Source: Bacteroidota bacterium (lineage in GTDB: Bacteria; Bacteroidota; Bacteroidia; Chitinophagales; Saprospiraceae). From it: DNA of 64,000 nucleotides. The translations under genes and the position numbers were made by a program. The stretch lies in the NCBI GenBank assembly GCA_029781865.1, contig JAKOVW010000005.1, positions 1 to 64,000 on the forward strand, written 5' to 3'. Below are positions 8,544-18,300 of this stretch, in pieces. Under the pieces are notes generated by a model that saw only the letters and a program-made list of their open reading frames with translations, made no database searches and had not been told where the DNA came from. The stretch's first letter is position 1; each line of letters opens with the position of its first letter.

Positions 8544-10025
8544 ATGAAACGGATACTAATGAACTTCTTAATCATCTTCGCCCTGACTGCACAGATCAGT
8601 TTTGGCCAGGATGCACTTCCCAAAAACTCCCTGATGCTAAAAGCCGTATTCATTAATTACCAGGCTCCAAACCGGGAAAACAAACGCATCTTTTCGGATT
8701 TGACAAATGCCTTCGAAATTGGCTATAGTCACCACTTCAATAACAATCTTTCACTCGGTATTCCATTGCGTGTTGGTGTCGCCAACTTCCCCAATTATGA
8801 TGACAACCTAAGAAAGGTTACTTCTTATGGAAGAGATGAAGTTTATGCCGGATTGGACGCGTTATTGAATTTACATTTCTGGAGAGGTAAAACATTTTCT
8901 CCATTCATTTACGGAGGAGTTGGGATCGCCGTTCCTGCATTTGATTTTGATTTGCTTTATGGGCAAGCTCCTATTGGACTTGGCTTCGATATAAAAATTA
9001 ATGACAAAACCAGTTTGGTCCTGCAATCGGATTACCGTCTTGCCTTTGACGATGCTAACGATAATTGGCAACATGCGATTGGTGTTAAAATTTGTTTATG
9101 TGGCAGCGACCGGGATAAAGATGGAGTCATTGACAGCGAAGATGCCTGCCCCGATGATTGGGGAACAGTTAATGGATGTCCTGATGCTGATGGAGATGGA
9201 ATCCGGGATCTGGACGATAAGTGTCCCAAAGAACCCGGAGTTATTGAAAACAATGGTTGTCCTTCTGATAAAGACAGGGATGGAGTATACGACAGAGATG
9301 ATAAATGCCCGGATATTGCAGGAACCATAATGGGTTGCCCTGACCGGGATAAAGACGGTGTCATTGATATGGAAGATGCCTGCCCCGATGACTGGGGAAC
9401 TGTAAATGGATGTCCTGATGCTGATGGAGATGGAGTTCGGGATCTGGATGACAAATGTCCAAAAGTCCCCGGACCTGCAAGCAATCAAGGCTGTCCACCA
9501 GATAGAGATAAAGATGGATTCCCTGATGCAACAGATCCTTGCCCTGATGTTGCCGGCAGCATCAATGGTTGCCCGGATACTGATGGTGATGGCATTACAG
9601 ACAATGTGGATAAATGTCCCAACACCAAAGGAACTGCGGCAAACTTTGGTTGTCCTGAAATAAAACAAGAAGATAAAAAAGTATTGGATGTCGCGATGCG
9701 TGCTGTTGAATTTCAAACCGGAACTGCAGTGATTACTAAGAAATCATTTAAGAACCTTGACGAAGTACTTGGTGTTCTTAAGAAATATCCGGAGATGCAA
9801 TTGAGCATTGAAGGACATACGGACAATGTTTCAGACGAAGCTGTAAATCAGAAATTATCTGAGAAAAGAGCAAAAGCCTGTTTGGATTATTTGGTCAAAA
9901 AAGGAATTGATCCCGGAAGGTTAATGTCTAAAGGGTTTGGAGAATCAAAACCGATTGGTGACAACAAGACTAAAGAAGGAAGACAAATGAACCGCCGTAC
10001 TGAATTTATTCCCATTTGGCGTTAA
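8544..10025 (+). CDS. OmpA-family outer-membrane protein with thrombospondin type 3 calcium repeats
   Basis: The start is placed at the internal ATG (8544), because it begins a good signal peptide (MNFLIIFALTAQISFG) while the track start adds a basic leader. The mature protein has an N-terminal beta-barrel of about 160 residues. Next come roughly eight acidic DxDxDG repeats of thrombospondin type 3 type (DRDKDGVIDSEDACP, DADGDGIRDLDDKCP) that should bind calcium. Last is a C-terminal OmpA peptidoglycan-binding domain (IEGHTDN, LSEKRA, NRRTEF). It links outer membrane and cell wall. Within the repeats a 234-bp (78-residue) unit is duplicated, beginning at about 9111 and 9345. A strong terminator follows. 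Confidence 0.92.
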   Translation: MKRILMNFLIIFALTAQISFGQDALPKNSLMLKAVFINYQAPNRENKRIFSDLTNAFEIGYSHHFNNNLSLGIPLRVGVANFPNYDDNLRKVTSYGRDEVYAGLDALLNLHFWRGKTFSPFIYGGVGIAVPAFDFDLLYGQAPIGLGFDIKINDKTSLVLQSDYRLAFDDANDNWQHAIGVKICLCGSDRDKDGVIDSEDACPDDWGTVNGCPDADGDGIRDLDDKCPKEPGVIENNGCPSDKDRDGVYDRDDKCPDIAGTIMGCPDRDKDGVIDMEDACPDDWGTVNGCPDADGDGVRDLDDKCPKVPGPASNQGCPPDRDKDGFPDATDPCPDVAGSINGCPDTDGDGITDNVDKCPNTKGTAANFGCPEIKQEDKKVLDVAMRAVEFQTGTAVITKKSFKNLDEVLGVLKKYPEMQLSIEGHTDNVSDEAVNQKLSEKRAKACLDYLVKKGIDPGRLMSKGFGESKPIGDNKTKEGRQMNRRTEFIPIWR

Positions 10026-10120
10026 TTATAGCTCTGTTGTCTTAAGTGATTGTTTAGTTTGATATGAAAAGAACGTTTATATCATTTTATATCAAACTCT
10101 AAGAATAAGTGATTAACGGT

Positions 10121-10170
10121 AGAAGCTGCCAATGTATAAGGCCTTTGTACATTAGGCAGCTTCTTTTTTA
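10121..10170 (+). terminator. Rho-independent terminator after the OmpA gene
   Basis: AGAAGCTGCC pairs with GGCAGCTTCT; the inner bases AATGTA and TACATT extend the stem, and a run of T follows. It lies about 95 bp after the OmpA stop. Confidence 0.85.
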
Positions 10171-10304
10171 AAGTCCTTCGGATTTAAACATAGAATCACA
10201 AGGCAAAAGATGATAAAAACAATTACCCCCATTTAATATGCAATACTTTATTTTTTCCAGATTAACCAATTAATTCACAATCAATATAACTTAACTTTTA
10301 TTCC

Positions 10305-10712
10305 ATGATCTATGTAAATTGGATTGCCATTTTATGTGCGACCATCAGCTCAAGCTTACTTAGCTACCTTTGGTATAGCTCTGTACTATTTGGAAAACAA
10401 TGGAAAAAAGAGGTGAATCCTCCAATTGAAAAAACATTCACTCCAAAATGGATGCAAGCATTTGCACTTACTGTAATGATTAACGTTGTCTACGCATTTA
10501 TGCTTGCCCGAATCCGAATATTAACCGATTTCAGTGGCATGGCTGATGGTTTCAAATTAGGATTCATGGTGGGAATTTGCTTTTCTGCAATGGGCCTCGG
10601 TGTGATTTATCAGATTTCGAAACGAAGTGTGAATTTGTATTTTATTGATGCCGGTTTCCTGGTGGTATCTTCGACAATGATGGGTAGTATTCTTGGCTGG
10701 GTTGGAAATTAA
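10305..10712 (+). CDS. DUF1761 family small membrane protein
   Basis: A 135-residue protein with four likely membrane helices. The N-terminus (WIAILCATISSSLLSYLWYS followed by FGKQWKKE) and the later GMADGFKLGFMVGICF block match the DUF1761 family, whose function is not known. It starts with ATG and stands alone between the OmpA terminator and the haem-b gene, about 265 bp before the latter. Nothing in the sequence links it to the electron-transfer genes downstream. The gaps on both sides hold only AT-rich DNA, apart from the terminator and the FNR-like box noted separately. Confidence 0.75.
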   Translation: MIYVNWIAILCATISSSLLSYLWYSSVLFGKQWKKEVNPPIEKTFTPKWMQAFALTVMINVVYAFMLARIRILTDFSGMADGFKLGFMVGICFSAMGLGVIYQISKRSVNLYFIDAGFLVVSSTMMGSILGWVGN

Positions 10713-10926
10713 AGCCAATGGATTTAATCATCCATGACGTAAATTTCAGACAAACAAAAATAAGTTTGATTAAAAGGCATTCTCAGGACAAACTTCGAAA
10801 TCAGAACCCCCATTTGTTATCATAGATGCTCTACCAAAAACTGAACAAAAACGAAACGCAAGGGTTTTAATTATTGATGGAAAAATTTGAATATTTTAGC
10901 ATTGCATTCCGCTATCTAAGCGGTAT

Positions 10927-10940
10927 TTGATGTAGATTAA
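10927..10940 (+). promoter_or_regulatory. FNR/FixK-like box upstream of the haem-b/flavoprotein/multihaem operon
   Basis: TTGATGTAGATTAA matches TTGAT-N4-ATCAA at 9 of 10 positions. It ends 37 nt before the ATG at 10978. The same distance separates the box and start of ccoI. Confidence 0.5.
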
Positions 10941-10977
10941 AATTTTATACGATCCTAACTGAATGATGAATTAACGA

Positions 10978-11847
10978 ATGAATAAACAAACGCATACTAT
11001 TTATATATCCACACTTGTCGGAATCAATCTTATCGTATTGAGCTGGTTAATATATAAGGGATACTCATATTACAGCACACCCGTCGTTGATCGTTTTTTT
11101 CACAAAGACCATGCTTCACTTAAACCCAGCGGCCCCTTTGGTCATGGCTATGGTATTATTGGCACACTATTGATTTTAATAGGAGTATTTGGTTATATCG
11201 CCAGAAAAAAATACCGTTCTCTTGCTCAATTTGGACGATTGAAATACTGGCTCGAATTTCATATCTTTCTTTGTACTTTGGGCCCGATGCTTATCTTATT
11301 TCACACTGCATTTAAGTTTGGAGGCATCGTTTCAATCAGCTTTTGGAGTATGGTTCTGGTAGTACTAAGTGGTGTGATTGGGCGATTCATTTATATCCAA
11401 ATCCCCAGGACCATTGAAGGAAGAGAACTCAGCCTGCTTGAAGCTAAAGAAATGAAAAAAAACATCAGTGATGTATTAAGAAACGCATACCATGTTGATG
11501 ATAAGACCATTGAAATTCTTTCTGAAAAATCAAATAGCACAAACGAATATCAAAATAAAAACATTCTTGCTAAATGGTGGCAAAATTCCATCGACGAACG
11601 AAAAACAATTCATCGCGCCAAACAATTTCTTCTAAAAAGCGATTTGACGAAACCGGAACGGAAGCAAATACTGAATCTGATTAAAGAAGAAATTTCATTA
11701 AACCATAAGATAGACAGGCTCCTTGTCATGCAATCTCTTTTTAAGCATTGGCATGTTGTGCATTTGCCTTTTGCTTTAATCATGCTGATTATCATGGTCA
11801 TTCATGTGGCAGTAACCATAACTTTCGGATACAAATGGATATTCTGA
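10978..11847 (+). CDS. Predicted bis-haem b membrane protein (cytochrome b-like electron carrier)
   Basis: A 289-residue integral membrane protein with about five helices: near residues 8-28, 57-76, 92-112, 115-140 and 258-285. A soluble loop of about 110 residues lies between helices four and five. Two helices each carry a histidine pair spaced exactly as in cytochrome b: H95-x13-H109 and H262-x13-H276. Four such ligands could hold two b haems stacked across the membrane, allowing electrons to cross it. I do not recognise a named family beyond this. It overlaps the start of the Fe-S/FAD oxidoreductase gene by 13 bp, so the two are probably translated together and work as a pair, with the multihaem cytochromes as likely partners. 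An FNR-like box lies 37 nt upstream. Confidence 0.75.
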   Translation: MNKQTHTIYISTLVGINLIVLSWLIYKGYSYYSTPVVDRFFHKDHASLKPSGPFGHGYGIIGTLLILIGVFGYIARKKYRSLAQFGRLKYWLEFHIFLCTLGPMLILFHTAFKFGGIVSISFWSMVLVVLSGVIGRFIYIQIPRTIEGRELSLLEAKEMKKNISDVLRNAYHVDDKTIEILSEKSNSTNEYQNKNILAKWWQNSIDERKTIHRAKQFLLKSDLTKPERKQILNLIKEEISLNHKIDRLLVMQSLFKHWHVVHLPFALIMLIIMVIHVAVTITFGYKWIF

Positions 11848-13184
11848 TTTCAAGTATACTTCTGGAGGAGATAATCATCTATGCTTCGATATTATTCTTT
11901 TGCGTGCTTGTCATTTATTTTTATATCAGGAAACAACAAAGACAATCCAGAAAATTTGAAGCCAAAATTAAAAAAGCTAAAGAAGAAGGACTTCACGAAC
12001 CTGTTTCACTTCATCCGGTCATCGACACGAATACCTGTATCAAAACAGGCGCTTGTCTTACTGCATGCCCGGAAAAAGATATACTTGGCATAGTCAATGG
12101 CCGGGCCACATTGGTCAATGCCTCTCAATGCATCGGGCATGGAGCCTGTTTTCATGCATGCCCAGTGGAAGCAATTACTTTATGCATTGGAACGGAGAAA
12201 CGAGGAGTTGATTTGCCTCATGTCAATCAATCTTTTGAGTCCAATGTGCCGGGAATCTATATTGCCGGAGAATTGGGAGGAATGGGTTTGATCAAAAACA
12301 GCGTTGAGCAAGGTAAAAATGCAGTTGACAACATCGTACAATCCGGAATCGCGAAAGATCCCGACAGCTATGACTTAATCATTATTGGTGCAGGACCTGC
12401 AGGAATTGCGGCTTCTTTGAATGCCAAAAAACATAATTTGAATTTTCTGACATTAGAACAAGATAGCCTTGGTGGTACTGTGTTTACCTTTCCCAGATCG
12501 AAAATTGTCATGACTGCTCCTATGCAATTACCCTTATTTGGGAAAGTACAACTCAGAGATACCAGTAAATCAGAATTATTGGATCTGTGGGTAAAAGTTT
12601 TACAAGAGAATGAAATTAAAATAAACGAAAACACAAAGGTTGAATCAATAACAAGAGAAGGCAATCAATTCAAGATTGAAACAAACCATGGACAATCCCA
12701 TAAAGCCAAAAAAGTCTTACTAGCCATTGGAAGAAGAGGAAGTCCGAGAAAATTAAATGTACCCGGTGAAAACCTGGAAAAAGTAGCATACCGGTTATTG
12801 GAACCGGAACTCATTTTTAATAAGAACATTATGGTAGTTGGCGGTGGCGATTCTGCCATTGAAGCTGCATTGTCCTTAGCAGATCAGAATAAGGTAATTC
12901 TATCTTATCGCGGTGAAACTTTTGGAAGAATCAAACCAAAGAATAACGAGAAAATCAAAGAAGCCATTCTGAATCAAAAAATCAACGTAATTTTCAATTC
13001 AAATGTGACCGCAATAAGACCTGATTCCATCCTCTTTAAAGTTAATAATGAAAGCCAGGAGCAAGCAATTCTTAACGACCTGATCTATATTTTTGCCGGA
13101 GGTGAATTGCCAACCCAGTTTTTGGAAAAAGCCGGAATTCAAATCAGCAAAAGATTTGGTTATACCCTGATGAAACACAATTGA
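11835..13184 (+). CDS. Membrane-anchored Fe-S/FAD NAD(P)H-type oxidoreductase
   Basis: The ATG at 11835 is chosen over the track start because it puts a membrane helix at the very N-terminus (residues 12-32) and gives a 13-bp overlap with the preceding gene. A ferredoxin-like domain follows, with two motifs CIKTGACLTACP and CIGHGACFHACP. In both, the second cysteine of a classical CxxCxxCxxxCP motif is replaced (Thr and His). From about residue 165 comes a thioredoxin-reductase-like flavoprotein with an FAD site (IIIGAGPAGIAAS) and an NAD(P) site (MVVGGGDSAIEAAL). The redox-active CxxC of thioredoxin reductase is absent. It probably moves electrons between NAD(P)H, FAD and Fe-S clusters, and on to the adjacent haem-b protein; the direction is unknown. 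Confidence 0.8.
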   Translation: MDILISSILLEEIIIYASILFFCVLVIYFYIRKQQRQSRKFEAKIKKAKEEGLHEPVSLHPVIDTNTCIKTGACLTACPEKDILGIVNGRATLVNASQCIGHGACFHACPVEAITLCIGTEKRGVDLPHVNQSFESNVPGIYIAGELGGMGLIKNSVEQGKNAVDNIVQSGIAKDPDSYDLIIIGAGPAGIAASLNAKKHNLNFLTLEQDSLGGTVFTFPRSKIVMTAPMQLPLFGKVQLRDTSKSELLDLWVKVLQENEIKINENTKVESITREGNQFKIETNHGQSHKAKKVLLAIGRRGSPRKLNVPGENLEKVAYRLLEPELIFNKNIMVVGGGDSAIEAALSLADQNKVILSYRGETFGRIKPKNNEKIKEAILNQKINVIFNSNVTAIRPDSILFKVNNESQEQAILNDLIYIFAGGELPTQFLEKAGIQISKRFGYTLMKHN

Positions 13185-13345
13185 TTTTTAAAAATATTTA
13201 GCATTTACAGTAAGGTCCTAATTTAATTTTTTAAAAATTAAATATAGCTTCATCTACCAGCAAAACGGCTTCATCCAAAGCATTTACCGTTTCATCCTAA
13301 TTGTCGAATAAATTTAAAATAAAAGACCTCCTGGTATTTAATATT

Positions 13346-13392
13346 TTGATGATATCAAAAGATTAAAATCAGATTAGAATGTCGTATCTTTG
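13346..13392 (+). promoter_or_regulatory. Candidate promoter with FNR-like half-sites before the multihaem genes
   Basis: This lies in the 318-bp gap between the flavoprotein and the first multihaem gene. TTGATGATATCAA at 13346-13358 has both FNR half-sites but a 3-base spacer instead of 4. TATCTTTG at 13385-13392 matches the Bacteroidota -7 element TAnnTTTG. If that element is real, the half-sites would sit about 45 bases before the transcript start, a usual activator position. The rest of the gap is AT-rich with no other recognisable element. Confidence 0.35.
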
Positions 13393-13502
13393 AATATAGT
13401 GATTTATGCAAATAGGCGAATTCATAAATCATCAATTCGGTAATTGAAACCAAATCGGTTGGTATTCATTTCTGAATTCAGATTTTAAGTAAATTGAGTA
13501 TT

Positions 13503-15335
13503 GTGAAATGTATTGGTGTAACCATTTTATTTTTAAATCTTTTTGCCTTGAATAACACACTCTTTGCGCAATTATCACCCGGAGATTTAGCCAAAGTGCA
13601 TGAGCATCTGGAAGGCAATCTCAATTGTACGCAATGCCATATTTTAGGAGAAAAGGTTTCTGATGATAAATGTTTATCCTGTCATAAAGAATTAAAGGTC
13701 CGGGTCGAGCAGCAAAAAGGGTTTCACGCTACAAAAGAAGTCAAAAGCAAGTCTTGCGCCAGCTGTCACAATGATCACCATGGAAAAAATTTTCAAATCG
13801 TAAAATTCGATGAAAAAACATTTGATCATTTGAAAACGGGATATGAATTAACCGGTAAGCATGCCAAAATTGATTGCAAGGAATGTCATAAACCAGCAAA
13901 TATTAAAGACGAACAAATCAGAGTTAAAAAATATACTTTTTTAGGTTTGGATCAGAAGTGTTCGGCTTGTCATGAAGACTATCACCAAAACACCCTATCG
14001 AAGACTTGTTCGAATTGTCATAGTACAGAAAACTTTAAACCCGCCCCGAAATTCAAACATGAAAAAACCAAATTCCCATTAACAGGAAAGCATGCAACCG
14101 TGGATTGCAAAGAATGTCATAAAATAGAAGTTAAAGATGGAAAAAATTTCCAGCATTTTTCCGGGATTACATTTACGAGTTGTGTCAATTGTCACACCGA
14201 TGCACATAAAAGAGAATTAGGCAACAAATGCAATGAATGTCATACCGAAGAATCATTTAAGACATTTATAGGTTATAATCATTTTAATCACGCAAAAACC
14301 TCCTTCCCACTAAAAGGTCTGCATAAAAAACTGGATTGTGCAAAATGTCATAATCTCAATTTAAACCCACTGGTTGTTCTGCAGGACCGCAAAGGAATCA
14401 AAACAGAGGATTGCATCAGTTGTCACAAAGATGTACATGAGGGAAAATTCGGAACAGATTGCAAACAATGCCATAATGAAGATGGATTCAGAAAACTATC
14501 CAATCCCGATAAATTTGATCATAACCTTACCCATTACAAGCTGGAAGGAAAACATGAAAAAGTAGATTGTAAATCCTGCCACAAGCAAAAATTTACAGAC
14601 CCCATTGAATATAATGCGTGTGCCACTTGCCATACGGATTATCATAAAGGCGAGCTCAGCATTCCTTCCAGAAAAAGAGATTGTTCCGAATGCCATATTG
14701 TTTTTGGCTTTGCTGAATCCACCTATTCCTTTGATGACCATAATAAAACTTCATTCAAACTTGAAGGTGCCCATCAGGCAACACCTTGTTTGTCCTGTCA
14801 TAAAAAAGAGAGCAATTGGAAATTTAGAAATATCGGTATGCAATGCATTGATTGTCATACAGATATTCACAAGGGATACATTAAAGATAAATTTTACCCG
14901 AATCAATCCTGTACAGCTTGTCATTCAACCGAAAGCTGGAACGACATTCACTTTGATCATACGCTTACCGGCTACACTTTGTCCGGTCAACATGCTAAAC
15001 AAAACTGCATGAAATGTCATGGATTAAAACCCGGCGAATCAGGTAATAAATTTCTTAAATTCAGTACGATAAATGCTACCTGCACCGGTTGTCATGTCAA
15101 TGTACACCAGGATCAGTTTGCGAAAAATGGAGAAACGCATTGTGAATCCTGCCATGATTTTGTGAGCTGGAAGCCGGTTAACTTCAATCACGACAATACT
15201 GCATTTAAATTAGAAGGAAAACATAAAGATGTGGCATGCAGTGCCTGTCACAAGCAAATAAAAGTAAACGATCAGATCATTATTCAATACAAATTTGAAA
15301 ATTTCGAGTGCGTAGTCTGTCATCGGTCATATTAG
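13503..15335 (+). CDS. Exported 23-haem c-type cytochrome
   Basis: The protein is about 610 residues, with a signal peptide (GVTILFLNLFALNNTLFA) and then 23 CXXCH haem-binding motifs by hand count, one per 25 residues. Spacing is regular: pairs of motifs alternate with segments of the form F-x-H-D/E-x-T-x-F-x-L-x-G-K-H, where the extra histidines probably serve as distal haem ligands. It is likely a periplasmic electron carrier or wire. No T9SS sorting domain or membrane anchor is seen. There is no in-frame ATG at the start; I use GTG 13503 (MKCIGV), while the track uses TTG 13494. The next cytochrome gene overlaps its end by 28 bp, so translation is probably coupled. Haem attachment would need the CcsBA system encoded at 22664-25783. 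Confidence 0.92.
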   Translation: MKCIGVTILFLNLFALNNTLFAQLSPGDLAKVHEHLEGNLNCTQCHILGEKVSDDKCLSCHKELKVRVEQQKGFHATKEVKSKSCASCHNDHHGKNFQIVKFDEKTFDHLKTGYELTGKHAKIDCKECHKPANIKDEQIRVKKYTFLGLDQKCSACHEDYHQNTLSKTCSNCHSTENFKPAPKFKHEKTKFPLTGKHATVDCKECHKIEVKDGKNFQHFSGITFTSCVNCHTDAHKRELGNKCNECHTEESFKTFIGYNHFNHAKTSFPLKGLHKKLDCAKCHNLNLNPLVVLQDRKGIKTEDCISCHKDVHEGKFGTDCKQCHNEDGFRKLSNPDKFDHNLTHYKLEGKHEKVDCKSCHKQKFTDPIEYNACATCHTDYHKGELSIPSRKRDCSECHIVFGFAESTYSFDDHNKTSFKLEGAHQATPCLSCHKKESNWKFRNIGMQCIDCHTDIHKGYIKDKFYPNQSCTACHSTESWNDIHFDHTLTGYTLSGQHAKQNCMKCHGLKPGESGNKFLKFSTINATCTGCHVNVHQDQFAKNGETHCESCHDFVSWKPVNFNHDNTAFKLEGKHKDVACSACHKQIKVNDQIIIQYKFENFECVVCHRSY

Positions 15336-18300
15336 TGATTAGCGTTGTCTTCCAGTCGTTGGGTCAATCTCCGCATGGAGTTGAACTCAAAATGAATTGC
15401 GCACAATGCCACTCCCCTTCCGGTTGGGAAGTCGATCGCAAATTAGTCAGCTTTAATCACGATTCAACCCGCTTTTTGCTCACCGGAAGACATAAAGATA
15501 CAGATTGCAAATCCTGCCACCCTACGCTGGTGTTTTCAGAAGCAAAGGGAAATTGTTTTGGCTGTCATCAGGATGTTCACCAGGAAACCGTTGGCAAGGA
15601 ATGTTCAAGATGCCACAATACAGCCAGTTGGCTGATTGATGATATTAAAAGCATTCACTTTCAAAATGGATTCCCGCTAAACGGCAGTCATGCATTGACA
15701 GATTGTAAATCATGCCATGTATCTGCTTCCAGATTACAATTTGAGCGAATCGGCAATGATTGTATCAATTGTCACAGAAAAGATTTTGAGGCAACGGATA
15801 ATCCGAATCATAAAAATGCCGGATTCTCTTTGGATTGCGCGAATTGCCACAACCCTTCTTCATTTGAATGGAAGGCAACCGCAATTAATCATGATTTCTT
15901 TCCATTGACAGAAGGTCATTTCAAAGTAGATTGCAACAAATGTCATACCGGAGGGGATTACAAAGCCACCCCAACCGATTGTTACTCTTGCCATAAAACC
16001 AATTTCGAATCCAGTCTAAATCCGAATCATAAAGCGGCCAATCTGCCAACTAATTGCACGGATTGTCACACGACCAAACCCGGCTGGCAACCTGCAGAAT
16101 TCAAACAGCATGACGGATCCTATTTCCCGGTTTATTCAGGCAAACACAAAAATCAATGGGTTAATTGCAATGATTGCCATCTCAATCCATCTAATTACAA
16201 AGAATTCAGTTGTGTCGTTTGTCATAAAGATCCTAAAATAAGCCAGGAACACGATCATGTGAATGGCTACTTTTTTAATGATCAGGCCTGTCTTGCCTGT
16301 CACCCAACCGGAAGCAAAGATCAGATCTTTAATCACAACAATACAAACTTTCCATTAACCGGAGCACATCAACAGGTAGATTGCAACAAATGCCATGTAA
16401 CTCAATTTAAAGGAACTTCTACGGCCTGTGTGGATTGTCATTTCCAAAATTACAATGGAACTAAAAATCCAAATCACAATGGAATAGGTATCTCGCTGGA
16501 TTGTGCTTCCTGTCATACTACCGCAGCAGGTTGGAAACCCGCTCGATTTGATAATCACGATGCATTTTTTGTTTTAGCCGGAGCACATAAAGTGATTGCA
16601 AACGAATGCGCATCCTGTCACAAGGGAAATTACATTAATACACCTAACACCTGCGCAGGTTGTCATATCAACGATTATGACAAAACCGATAATCCACCCC
16701 ATAAACTTCAGCAATTTTCTACTGATTGTGCATCTTGTCACAAAGAGACTGCTTGGAAACCGGCCACTTTTGAACACGATGGACAATACTTTCCGATTTA
16801 TTCGGGTAAACACAAAGGCCAATGGACGGATTGCAAGAGCTGTCATATTAATCCGGCCAACATTAAAGAATTCAGTTGCGTAGTTTGTCACCGTAATCCT
16901 GAAACGGATAATCAACATAAAAGTGTCAATGGATATTGGTATAATGATCATGCTTGTCTTGCATGTCATCCAACCGGAGACAAACTGGATAAATTTGATC
17001 ATAATTCAACTCATTTTCCATTAACCGGTGCTCATATTTCAGTCGATTGTAAAAGTTGTCACAGCGGAGGATTTGCAGGTACATCAACCCTTTGTTCTTC
17101 TTGTCACACTACCGATTTTAATAATAGCAGCAATCCTAAACATCAAAAATTAGGATTTTCTATGGATTGTGCAAGTTGTCATACTACTGCTCCGGGCTGG
17201 AAACCGGCACGATTGGATAATCACAATCAATATTATCAGATCATCGGCGCTCATACGGCAATTGCCAAAGATTGTGCTGCCTGTCATAAAGGCAATTACA
17301 ACAATACACCTAATACTTGTTCCGGTTGTCATATCGAAGATTACAATAAAACGATCGATCCAAATCACAGCACCTTAAAGTTCTCAACAGACTGTGCAAG
17401 TTGTCATTCACAAAATGCATGGAAGCCTTCTACTTTTGATCATGACGTCAAACACTTTCCGATTTATAGCGGAAAGCATCAGGGCGTTTGGACAGAATGC
17501 AAAGATTGTCATACCAATCCTTCAAATATCAATGTCGTAAGTTGCACCAGGTGTCATACCAATCCCGAAACAAATAACAAACACGATCATGTACCCGGAT
17601 ACTTTTATAATGACCAGGCATGTTTAGCCTGCCATCCTACGGGAAGCAAGCAAGACATGTTCAATCACAATTCAACTGCATTTCCATTGACAGGAGCTCA
17701 TGTGCAAACCGAATGTGTAAAATGTCATCAGACTATTTTCAAAGGGACTTCAAGCATTTGCGCGGACTGCCATAAAATCGATTTTAATTCCAGTAAAAAT
17801 CCGAATCACGTTTCTTTAGGATTTACCATGGATTGTGCAAGTTGCCACACCACTGCTCCGGGTTGGAAGCCTGCAAAACTTGCCAATCATGACCAATACT
17901 ACGTGCTCGCAGGTGCACACAAAATGATTGCACCTAACTGCGCAAGTTGTCATAATGGTAACTATACCAATACTCCGAATACCTGTGCCGGATGTCATTT
18001 AAGTGATTACACAAAAACGAAAGATCCATCTCACACTACGCTGCAGTTTTCAACAGATTGCGCTAGTTGTCATACACAGATTGCCTGGCAGCCTGCAACA
18101 TTCGAACACGATGGAATGTATTTCCCGATCTATAGTGGCAAACACAAAGGTCTGTGGAATGAATGCAAGGATTGTCATAAAAACTCAGGCAATTATAAAG
18201 AATTTACCTGCACCGATTGTCATTCTCAATTCGAGACAAGTCATCAGCACGAACGGATCAATGGTTTCTTCTTCAATAATCAGGCATGTCTGGTATGTCA

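Noticed and set aside
9032-9716. Antisense ORFs of 150 and 206 residues opposite the OmpA gene
   Set aside because: They are shadows of the DxDxDG repeats, with low-complexity Ser/Pro or Ile/Arg composition and no start context. The + strand protein is clearly real.
13494-13502. TTG 13494 as start of the 23-haem gene
   Set aside because: GTG 13503 gives a more usual basic signal peptide start. The TTG cannot be excluded; this was a choice of start, not of gene.
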